A DNA stretch of 64,000 nucleotides from Colwellia sp. M166 (GTDB lineage Bacteria; Pseudomonadota; Gammaproteobacteria; Enterobacterales; Alteromonadaceae): NCBI RefSeq assembly GCF_024585285.1, contig NZ_CP040755.1, forward strand, positions 434,001 through 498,000. Direction: 5' to 3'. The translations under genes were made by a program, and so were the position numbers. Positions within the stretch are counted from its first letter, which is position 1, and each line of letters begins with the position of its first letter. Under the pieces are notes generated by a model. It saw nothing but the letters and a program-made list of their open reading frames with translations. It did not search any database and had not been told where the DNA came from. Positions 35,020 through 42,584 of this stretch are shown piece by piece.

Positions 35020-37263
35020 CTATTTACTCAAAGGTAGTTTGATTATCACATCGACACCTTGTTGGCTTAGCTTGTTCACTGCTTTTATTGTCCCACCATG
35101 GAACTGACAAATTAAGCGCGCAATATATAAACCTAAACCTAGATGAGGCTGCTCGTTATTATGCTTTTGCCTGATTGATACCATAGAGTCAAAAAGTTGT
35201 TCATTCATTTGTTCGGGTAATAGTTCACCATTGTTACTGATAGTTAATGTAAGTTGCTGACTGTCACGAGCAAAATTAATGACTACGTTATCATCTTCAG
35301 AAAATTCTATCGCATTGGCGACAACTTTATCTAATAGTTGCGCTATATGCTCTGGTGAACCCAGCACATAATGCTTTTTGAGTGCTATCTCATTAAAAGC
35401 AAAATTAATCTCTGGATAAATGAGGTGATAGCCCTGCATGCAACCATTGATCACTAAGCCAATATCGAATGTACTTTTATCTGTGTTTTGTAGAATTTGT
35501 TCTATGCGAGTGGCTTCGTTCATATTGGTTAAGATCAAGCTTAAACGCTCAATACCTTGCTGAGCACGTGACAGGTACGGGTTTTCATTGGTTAGTTCCT
35601 GATTTATCATCGATGTCAAATTGTCATCATTTGGGGATAATTTACTGATACTTTGTTGTTGCATCGCGAGTGTTTCTAGTGATGTTCGCACCACAGCAAT
35701 TGGAGTGCGTAATTCATGTGATAAGCGTGATGACATATTCTCTAAGTAATGATTATATTGACCAAGGCGGTTAACTGCAGTGGAAAAGCTTCGTGATAAG
35801 TCGCCAATTTCATCATTAGTATTTGATGTGTCGACATTGCCATTAATACGACCGTGTTCATCAATGGCCATTTCTGCTTGATTGCTTAAGGTTCTGATGC
35901 GGTTCGAAATACGTGAAGCAAATAAGAAAAAGGCTAAGGCCCCTAAAAGCATGATGGCCAAAATGGAACTGAAGAGTTTTTCTAGTGCTTGATTTCTTAA
36001 GGTGCGAATACCATTGGTTGTTTCTTCAACAATCACCGCTCCTTTAACATGTTCATCAATAAATATTGGATAAGCTGCTGATAATACTACGGCTTGTTGA
36101 TCGGTACTTAAGCGCCATTGTGACATGGGCTTACCTGTCAAAGCGCTTTCGATATGTTTACCGGTAAGGTTTTCTGAATCATAGAGTTGATCGATAAAAT
36201 TACGCGGTGGCTGGCTGATCATTCGGTCATAAAGCGGTTTAAGCACGTTGCTTTCAATGATATGCCAAGCCTTATAAATAACATTATCATCGTCATTGTC
36301 GCTACGCTCATTGTTGAGGTTGACACGTTTATCCCAAACACCGCTAGCCTGTTTTATATTGCCTGTTGTCGCCAATACCCGGTGATGTTGATCAACCACC
36401 CAGATACTAGAGTTGGTATAGCTCATGCCTTTAACAATGCGCTCTATTTCGGGTGAGGGCACTAATATTGTCCCTAAGGTTTCAGCTGAACTTGGATCTG
36501 CCGAACCTATAGAAGCTTGAATAGTGCCTAATGGACTATCAACATCATGAACAGCAAAGGCGATGTTATCGTTGAATTCAATCAGTGGTACCCGTACTTC
36601 TACATTGTAACCTTGTGTTGTATCACGCCAATGACCCTGAATTTGTCGTGCCGGTACCGGAATGTTATTTTCAAGGTTAGTAATACGATAGGCGTCAATC
36701 CAACCGGTATTTTTATTACTGATAATAAAGCGGCTAAAAATGCCTTCAGGGTTAATAAATGCTAATTCTAAATGGTCATTATTGGTAATACTACGGGCAT
36801 TATTATCACGATAAATCACCTTGTCGTCGATCACCGCGAAATATAAATACAAATACTTACCATAGGTGCCGACCGCTGCGGTGAAGTTTACTGATAATTG
36901 CTCGGGTGATAGCTTTTGATAAAGTTGATTATTTTGCTGATAAAAATGGGCTTTATTGGCGAAATCTGGCCAATCATTATTCAAACCATCAAGCTGAATG
37001 GGGGCAGATAAACCATAACTGTATAAGTCTTTACCTTTTTCGACACTAGGTAAAAAGCTCGCTTGGTTATTAAACAAGTTAGCACGTTCGTGCATCGCAG
37101 TGGCAAGGGCTCTAGCGGTGCCGATAATAGTCTGTTCTTGGCCATATCTGAGGTATTTTTCCATTTCCCAAACGTACTGATAGCCAAACCATGGAATGGT
37201 AAAGAGAAAACCGGATAATAGAAATAATTTACTTCTTAAGCCAAAACGCCACTTCATTTTCAT
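35020..37263 (-). CDS. sensor histidine kinase of the dedicated sortase system
   Basis: A 747-residue membrane kinase. A helix near the N-terminus, a large periplasmic domain (about 40-430), a second helix near 435-455, a HAMP-like linker, then the phosphoacceptor box SHELRTPIAVVRTSLE near 510, and the ATPase domain with the N box (DKVVANAIEF) and GLGLYIARLICQFHGG. Size and the large periplasmic domain fit the kinase of the proteobacterial dedicated sortase system. It is 6 bp after its response regulator gene. The signal is unknown. The specific system label depends on the pdsO-like gene beyond the regulator. Confidence 0.8.
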   Translation of the reverse strand: MKMKWRFGLRSKLFLLSGFLFTIPWFGYQYVWEMEKYLRYGQEQTIIGTARALATAMHERANLFNNQASFLPSVEKGKDLYSYGLSAPIQLDGLNNDWPDFANKAHFYQQNNQLYQKLSPEQLSVNFTAAVGTYGKYLYLYFAVIDDKVIYRDNNARSITNNDHLELAFINPEGIFSRFIISNKNTGWIDAYRITNLENNIPVPARQIQGHWRDTTQGYNVEVRVPLIEFNDNIAFAVHDVDSPLGTIQASIGSADPSSAETLGTILVPSPEIERIVKGMSYTNSSIWVVDQHHRVLATTGNIKQASGVWDKRVNLNNERSDNDDDNVIYKAWHIIESNVLKPLYDRMISQPPRNFIDQLYDSENLTGKHIESALTGKPMSQWRLSTDQQAVVLSAAYPIFIDEHVKGAVIVEETTNGIRTLRNQALEKLFSSILAIMLLGALAFFLFASRISNRIRTLSNQAEMAIDEHGRINGNVDTSNTNDEIGDLSRSFSTAVNRLGQYNHYLENMSSRLSHELRTPIAVVRTSLETLAMQQQSISKLSPNDDNLTSMINQELTNENPYLSRAQQGIERLSLILTNMNEATRIEQILQNTDKSTFDIGLVINGCMQGYHLIYPEINFAFNEIALKKHYVLGSPEHIAQLLDKVVANAIEFSEDDNVVINFARDSQQLTLTISNNGELLPEQMNEQLFDSMVSIRQKHNNEQPHLGLGLYIARLICQFHGGTIKAVNKLSQQGVDVIIKLPLSK

Positions 37264-37269
37264 CTGTAC

Positions 37270-37986
37270 TTAGCGACCTTGTGTGATTGCTGCCGGGCTT
37301 TGGTTCCAGCGATAGCCCATGCCATATACCGTTTCAATACAATTAAACTCGCTATCTATATGGCTGAATTTTTTTCGTATCCGTTTGATATGCGAGGTAA
37401 TGGTGGAGTCATCAACATATATTTTGGAATCTTGCATTAATTGGCTACGATTTTTTACATGGCCGGGATGCTTAGCCAGTGCGTATAGCATCCAAAACTC
37501 GGTAATGGTCAAATCTACACTTTGACCTTGCCATTCAATGCTCATACGTTGACTATCAACGGTTAATGGTCCGATAGTGAGCATATGATCAGCTTGTTGG
37601 GGTTTGCCGAGTGCATCTTGGCGTCGAAAAAGGGCAGCAATACGTGCAGCAAGGTGCGGCAAGCTAATATCTTTGGTGAGGTAATCATCAGCACCAATGC
37701 GCAGGCCAGATACTGTATCAACTTCACTATCGCGTGCAGTTAAAAATATAATCGGTAGCGTTGTCGACATAGATCGTAGCCATTGGCATAGCTCAAAACC
37801 GGCGTCGTATTCGTGTGCTAAGCCAATATCTAAAATCGCTAAATTAGGCAAGCGAAGGTTAAAAGCTTGCATGGCAGATGTTTTATCAGCATAAGTTTGC
37901 ACTTGGTAGCCCTGTAAACGTAGAACGTCCGCATAGTTTTCTCTGATTGCGGCATCATCTTCGACGATAGCGATGCGTTTTAACAT
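37270..37986 (-). CDS. OmpR-type response regulator of the dedicated sortase system
   Basis: A 238-residue response regulator. The receiver domain has the acidic pair (VEDD, residues 8-11), phospho-acceptor Asp53 in LAILDIG, and Lys in YLTKDISL. The C-terminus is a winged-helix DNA-binding domain ending ETVYGMGYRWN. It forms an operon with the kinase downstream and is divergent from pdsO. The shared intergenic region contains phased TTGCCA-like direct repeats (38066-38108), the kind of array OmpR/PhoB regulators bind. Confidence 0.87.
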   Translation of the reverse strand: MLKRIAIVEDDAAIRENYADVLRLQGYQVQTYADKTSAMQAFNLRLPNLAILDIGLAHEYDAGFELCQWLRSMSTTLPIIFLTARDSEVDTVSGLRIGADDYLTKDISLPHLAARIAALFRRQDALGKPQQADHMLTIGPLTVDSQRMSIEWQGQSVDLTITEFWMLYALAKHPGHVKNRSQLMQDSKIYVDDSTITSHIKRIRKKFSHIDSEFNCIETVYGMGYRWNQSPAAITQGR

Positions 37987-38065
37987 GATTATTGCTGATC
38001 CTTTGGGGGGTGATATGAGCTTGATAATATCGAATTAATCCTATTTAAGCTGCTAATTATTGCAA

Positions 38066-38108
38066 TTGCCATAATGTTGCCACATTTGCTCAGCGAATTG
38101 TCACTTTT
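38066..38108 (+). promoter_or_regulatory. phased direct repeats, candidate response-regulator site
   Basis: TTGCCATAATG (38066), TTGCCACATTT (38077) and TTGTCACTTTT (38098) are repeats spaced 11 and 21 bp, with a weaker unit (TGCTCAGCGAA at 38087) filling the gap. Spacing near one helical turn is typical of OmpR/PhoB-class binding sites. It lies between the divergent regulator and pdsO genes. Confidence 0.45.
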
Positions 38109-38223
38109 GCGGCCTTAAGTGGTCGTTTTGTTAAGGTTTAATAGCATCATCAAAACAAACAAGCTAATTAAGTGATTAGTTAGTAAAGATATATCACTCA
38201 CATTATTAACTCGAGGTACTCAG

Positions 38224-39078
38224 ATGATGACTTATTCAATGACAGCAAAAAATACACAAGCAACTCACAATGTTGTTAAAAATCTTTCGAAAAAAACGTT
38301 AATTAGCGCCGCTTTAATTTCAAGCTTAACCATAAGCCCTGTTTTCGCTAATGATTATGAAAGCGCAACAAAATTAAAAACTCAGCAAGAAGATGCAGCA
38401 CAGCTGAAAGAAGAAATTGGCTTAGGCACAGGTATGGTTATTGGGGCCATTTTTGGTGGGCCAATTGGCGCATTTGTTACAGGAGTAGCGGGTAACCTTA
38501 TTGCCAAGAATATGAACGCAGAAGATGAAGTTGAAAGCATATCGACCGCTTACTTATTAGAAAAGCAAAGCAATACAATGGCTTTGGCCCGTTATAAAGA
38601 AGAAATAGCAGCATCAGAGCAGCGTTACCAAGCTGAGTTGCTTGCGTTAGAGCAGAATTATCAAACAGCGAGCTTATTGCAAGCACAAAATTTATTAATG
38701 AGCTTACAGTTTTCAACCGGCTCAAGCGAAATTAAAGCACATTATCAAGATCAAATTATCAGTTTAGCGCGCATTGTTAAGCAATCACCGCATTTAGTGT
38801 TAGACCTTTCTGGCTATACCGATAAGCAAGGTAGTGAAGCGTTAAACCAAGCGCTTTCATTAGCACGTATTAATGCCGTTAAAAACGCACTGATTGACCA
38901 AGGGGTAATGGCAGAGCAAATTAATTTATTTGCTTATGGCGAGCAGCAACCGGTTGTTGCCTCGGTAGATAAAGAAATCAGCTTTTATGATCGTCGAGTG
39001 GTTATTAAACTAAAAAATACTGCTGTAGCAACAAATAAAACTAAGTCAGAAAATGCGCAAACAGCACAAAATTATTAA
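38224..39078 (+). CDS. pdsO: sortase-associated OmpA-like protein (PdsO family)
   Basis: A 284-residue exported protein. It has a long N-region and signal ending at about VFA-N, a glycine-rich hydrophobic stretch (TGMVIGAIFGGPIGAFVTGVAG split by position, about 60-85), a coiled-coil section, then an OmpA-like peptidoglycan-binding domain (about 165-265; LVLDLSGYTDKQGSEALNQALSLARINAV). This layout matches the OmpA-family protein of the proteobacterial dedicated sortase system. The sortase and its target, normally adjacent, are not found downstream, where a terminator and an unrelated gene follow. Confidence 0.82.
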   Translation: MMTYSMTAKNTQATHNVVKNLSKKTLISAALISSLTISPVFANDYESATKLKTQQEDAAQLKEEIGLGTGMVIGAIFGGPIGAFVTGVAGNLIAKNMNAEDEVESISTAYLLEKQSNTMALARYKEEIAASEQRYQAELLALEQNYQTASLLQAQNLLMSLQFSTGSSEIKAHYQDQIISLARIVKQSPHLVLDLSGYTDKQGSEALNQALSLARINAVKNALIDQGVMAEQINLFAYGEQQPVVASVDKEISFYDRRVVIKLKNTAVATNKTKSENAQTAQNY

Positions 39079-39464
39079 TTTATAGACGTGTTACTAGGTT
39101 TTTAAGCCTATTGGGTTAATAAGGTTTTCTATTTATTTAACGAGTTTTAATAAAGTAAGGAGGTGAACTAACCAGCTGCAGGCGTCCCCAACCGCTATTG
39201 CTTGCTATTGAAATAACATAACGTTGATAAAAAAAGCTTAATAAAGCCAAGGCCTCCCACCTTGGCTTTTCTTGTTTTAGCAAGGGGGATCTTTGCTGCA
39301 AAAATAATCTCGAAAGCTCAACAGCCCCTAATACCTTTGCCCATTGCTTTGTTTTACTTATCTCGAATTCAGGTTATTTACTGTCTTAAAAAGTCTAATT
39401 GCTCTGGTGTAGCAGAGCTTAATGCTACACTGACTTTATCTCATCTTTTAATGATAAGGAAAAA
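39079..39464 (+). other. pdsO-DUF924 intergenic region with strong SD-like element
   Basis: About 385 bp without a recognised gene. It contains TAAGGAGGTGA at 39156-39166, a perfect complement of the 16S rRNA 3' tail, with no usable start codon at the right distance. It is followed by AACC, GCAGG and TCCCC segments that loosely resemble the reverse complement of the 16S 3' end. A strong terminator follows at 39243-39269. A small RNA of about 100 nt between these is possible. Confidence 0.4.
39243..39269 (+). terminator. strong intrinsic terminator
   Basis: AAAGCCAAGG (39243-39252) and CCTTGGCTTT (39260-39269) form a 10-bp perfect stem with the loop CCTCCCA, followed by T residues. It is 165 bp after pdsO. 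The loop contains an anti-SD-like CCTCCC sequence that could pair with the GGAGG at 39160-39163 and nearby. Confidence 0.85.
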
Positions 39465-40013
39465 ATGTCTATGATCACCGCGCACCAGGTACTGCATTTT
39501 TGGTTTAATGAAATATTACCTGAAAAGTGGTGGCTTAAAGATTTAACCTTTGACCAAGAAATTAAGCATCGTTTTATCAACTTGCATAATGCAGCGAATA
39601 AAGCCGAACTTTTTACCTGGCGAGATACGCCTAAAGGGCGCTTGGCGGAGATTATTGTACTTGACCAATTCTCGCGTAATATCTACCGCGATACGGCTAA
39701 ATCATTCGCCAGCGATTCATTGGCATTAGTGTTAGCGCAAGAAGCTATAGCGTTAGGCATGGATATGAAAGTGGCAGAAAATCAACGGAGCTTATTTTAC
39801 TTACCTTTTATGCATAGTGAATCAATGGTTATTCACCAGCAAGCGTTAGCTTTGTATGAAAAGCTTGGCAACGCGAATAGTTTGGCGTTTGAGATAAAAC
39901 ACTTAGAGATCATCAAAAAATTTGGACGATACCCGCATCGTAATAAAATATTGGGCCGTTCATCAACTGCCGATGAAGATAGTTTTCTGCAACAGCCCAA
40001 TTCTTCATTTTAA
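39465..40013 (+). CDS. DUF924-family protein
   Basis: A 182-residue cytoplasmic protein with the family pattern VLHFWFNEILPEKWWLKD, GRLAEIIVLDQFSRNIYRDTAKSFASDSLALVLAQEAI, FYLPFMHSES, and FGRYPHRNKILGR near the end. The fold resembles tetratricopeptide helices; the function is not established. ATG 39465 follows AAGGAAAAA. It stands alone. Confidence 0.9.
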   Translation: MSMITAHQVLHFWFNEILPEKWWLKDLTFDQEIKHRFINLHNAANKAELFTWRDTPKGRLAEIIVLDQFSRNIYRDTAKSFASDSLALVLAQEAIALGMDMKVAENQRSLFYLPFMHSESMVIHQQALALYEKLGNANSLAFEIKHLEIIKKFGRYPHRNKILGRSSTADEDSFLQQPNSSF

Positions 40014-40106
40014 TAAATAAAGACTCAAGTATTATTTTAATAAGCAAACCCTATCCGTTGTGCTAATAATTAAGGACAAGAAAAATAATTAATGTAGGGA
40101 GCAACG

Positions 40107-40265
40107 ATGAACAAATTAGTCCATATTATTATCGCGATATTACTGCCACCTGTTGCTGTTTTCATCAAGTCTGGCGTAGGAAAAGATTTAGTCATTAATA
40201 TTATTTTATCTTTGTTATTTTTTGTTCCCGGGGTATTACACGCCATATGGTTGATCACCAAATAG
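40107..40265 (+). CDS. YqaE/Pmp3-family small membrane protein
   Basis: A 52-residue protein, too short for most ORF finders. It has two hydrophobic helices (HIIIAILLPPVAVFI and INIILSLLFFVPGVLHAIW) joined by a short KSGVGKD turn. The LLPPVAVF and PGVLHAIW motifs are diagnostic of the Pmp3/YqaE (UPF0057) group, which affects membrane potential and salt or cold stress in other organisms. ATG 40107 follows TAGGGAGCAACG. An overlapping frame on the other strand is an artefact of this gene. Confidence 0.9.
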   Translation: MNKLVHIIIAILLPPVAVFIKSGVGKDLVINIILSLLFFVPGVLHAIWLITK

Positions 40266-40386
40266 TAATTTTACGGGCAATGAAACAGGAGAAGTACGAG
40301 TCAGCACTGTCACTAAGGTTTCTAAAATCTTAAGCAAATAGGCCAAAAAGCTATTTGTTTATGTTTATCTCGCTATGATTTATAAA

Positions 40387-42501
40387 TTATTCAATGACGC
40401 GTTTAAATGGCGGCAAGGAGTTTAATAGGTCTTTGCCGTAACGTTTATTGACCACACGTCGGTCCATTAAGATGATAACCCCGTAATCTTTTTCATTTCT
40501 GAGTAAACGTCCGGTGGCTTGAATGAGTTTTTTAGAGGTTTCAGGCACTGAAATAGACATAAACGGATTACCACCTTTTGCCGTAATATATTCAGCTTGT
40601 GCTTCTTCGACAGGTGAAGATGGCACTGAAAAAGGTAATTTAGTGATTATTACGTTGGTGAGATAGTCACCGGGTAAATCTAGCCCTTCAGAAAAGCTTT
40701 GCGTACCAAAAATAATGCTGTCTTGTTTTTTGTCACAGAGCGCTTTATGGGTTTCGATAATTTTTTGTCGCGATTGCTCACCTTGCACCAAAATACTGAG
40801 TTTAGTTTTCTCGCGCAGGGCAGTAACCACTTTATCCATTTGCCAATAGGACGAAAAAAGCACCAATGTCGCTTTACCGCGTTTAATTTGCTCAGGTAAT
40901 TTGGCAATCAATTCATCGGTAAACTGATCTGCACTGGGTTCATATTGCATTTTCGGCACAACCAGTTGAGCATTGTTTTGGTAATCAAAAGGAGAATCGA
41001 CTTTTTGATATTGGCTGCCGTCATCGTTTCTTAAACCTGCTTGGCGGCGAAAATGATCAAAAGAGTTAAGCGCTAAAATGGTGGCAGAGCATAACACCGC
41101 GCCTTCACATTTAGACCACAGCATATCCTCTAAGGTAAAGCCCACTTCGATAGGCGAGCCGCTAATAAGATAGTCGCTACGTTTACCTTCAATTTGCTCT
41201 AACCAACGCGCCATAGGTGCGCCTTTTTCGTTATCGGTTTTAGCGTACATCTGCCATAAGGCATTAAAATTTTCTAAACGTTGGATCATAAAACCGGATT
41301 CAGCTAATAATGGCTCAGCTAAATACATCTGGGTATCGCCGTCTTTAACCGACTCCATCAATAAATTATAAAGCTTGTTTAAATGCGCTAAACACTTCTT
41401 TGAACTATCGGTTAAATCTTCAGCTAAATTTTTCAATGTTTGAGGAATAATGCCGTTTTCAAAACGGTATTGTAGGGTTTGATTTTGCCCTTGGAATTGA
41501 CTATGACTGTTCGCCGATTGATTGAAATATAGGCTGCGATTATTGTCGATTAAGCTCAATACTTTTTGCATATCGAGCAAAATATCTTGGCAATCGTCGG
41601 CCAGTTTTATTGACGGCGATATTGCACTATTAGATTTAACCAATTTTGCGATTTTATCACCGGTTTCTTGTAACTTTCCAAGCCAGTCAATGGCTCCCTT
41701 AATGGTTAAGTTGGCGCTAGAGTGGTCACGCGTTACCTTTGGTAGGTGATGAGCTTCATCAATTATGTAAAAAGTGTCTTCTGGAGACGGTAAAATTTTC
41801 CCGCCGCCAAGCTCTAAATCAGCCAGTAATAAACTGTGATTTACCACCAGTACATCAGCCGCTTCCATGGTCTCTCTTGCCTTATGAAAAGGGCAATGAC
41901 TGTGATCTGATAAGTGCTTTAAACAGCTATGTTTGTCCGCTTGTATTTGTTGCCAAATATGATGATTTACCGGCTCTGGCCAAGCATCAATATCGCCTGG
42001 CCAAGTGTTATCATTGAGCGCTTTGTGCATATTATTTAAGGTGCGAATATCACTAGCTTGGGGCTTTTCTGCAAAAGTAAAACCGGCTTGTGGGCTATCG
42101 TCATTGGCAACAGCAAGCGCGAGCTTTTGGCGACAAACATAGCGTTGTCGACCTTTTGCTAAGGTAAAATTAAAATCTAAACCACTGTGCTTTTTCAAAA
42201 ACGGTAAATCTTTATCAACCAGTTGCTCTTGCAGTGCTACGGTTGCGGTAGCGATACAGACTTTTTTGTTTCGGCTTAAGGCTAATGGAATAGAACCCAG
42301 AGCATAAGCTAATGATTTACCGGTACCTGTGCCGGCTTCAATGGTAATAATTTTACGTACTTTGTCGTAGTCACCGGCGAGGGTTTTAGCGATTTCGGCA
42401 ATCAAAAATGTTTGCTGCTTGCGTGGGTTAAAGTTAGTCAGGTTTTCACCTATGGCTTTATAGGAGCTTCTAATAACTTGCTTAATTTTATCGCTTAACA
42501 T
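40387..42501 (-). CDS. dinG: ATP-dependent DNA helicase DinG
   Basis: A 704-residue superfamily 2 helicase. The Walker A motif is TIEAGTGTGKSLAYALG, the Walker B is FYIIDEAHHLP, and the C-terminal motif VI region is LIQATGRLLRNEKDYG. Cysteines between motifs I and II (YVCRQKLA, CLKHLSDHSHCPFHKA) fit the Fe-S cluster of the DinG/XPD class. The length and N-terminus (NFNPRKQQTFLIAEIAKTLAG) favour DinG over YoaA. It acts on R-loops, D-loops and 5'-tailed duplexes. It is divergent from polB with an SOS box between. Confidence 0.93.
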   Translation of the reverse strand: MLSDKIKQVIRSSYKAIGENLTNFNPRKQQTFLIAEIAKTLAGDYDKVRKIITIEAGTGTGKSLAYALGSIPLALSRNKKVCIATATVALQEQLVDKDLPFLKKHSGLDFNFTLAKGRQRYVCRQKLALAVANDDSPQAGFTFAEKPQASDIRTLNNMHKALNDNTWPGDIDAWPEPVNHHIWQQIQADKHSCLKHLSDHSHCPFHKARETMEAADVLVVNHSLLLADLELGGGKILPSPEDTFYIIDEAHHLPKVTRDHSSANLTIKGAIDWLGKLQETGDKIAKLVKSNSAISPSIKLADDCQDILLDMQKVLSLIDNNRSLYFNQSANSHSQFQGQNQTLQYRFENGIIPQTLKNLAEDLTDSSKKCLAHLNKLYNLLMESVKDGDTQMYLAEPLLAESGFMIQRLENFNALWQMYAKTDNEKGAPMARWLEQIEGKRSDYLISGSPIEVGFTLEDMLWSKCEGAVLCSATILALNSFDHFRRQAGLRNDDGSQYQKVDSPFDYQNNAQLVVPKMQYEPSADQFTDELIAKLPEQIKRGKATLVLFSSYWQMDKVVTALREKTKLSILVQGEQSRQKIIETHKALCDKKQDSIIFGTQSFSEGLDLPGDYLTNVIITKLPFSVPSSPVEEAQAEYITAKGGNPFMSISVPETSKKLIQATGRLLRNEKDYGVIILMDRRVVNKRYGKDLLNSLPPFKRVIE

Positions 42502-42542
42502 CGGCGCTGTAGTTTCCTATCGACAATAGATGATTTACACTG

Positions 42543-42558
42543 CTGTATATATTAACAG
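42543..42558. promoter_or_regulatory. LexA (SOS) box shared by dinG and polB
   Basis: CTGTATATATTAACAG has the invariant CTGT and ACAG arms with the N8 spacing of LexA operators and an AT-rich centre. It lies in the 83-bp gap between the divergent genes, both of which are LexA targets in E. coli. Confidence 0.93.
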
Positions 42559-42584
42559 TTTACCGCCAACAATTAGAACCCTTA

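Noticed and set aside
40070..40261. 63-codon minus-strand frame
   Set aside because: It is the shadow of the plus-strand YqaE-like gene at 40107-40265, which has the right family motifs and a good ribosome binding site.
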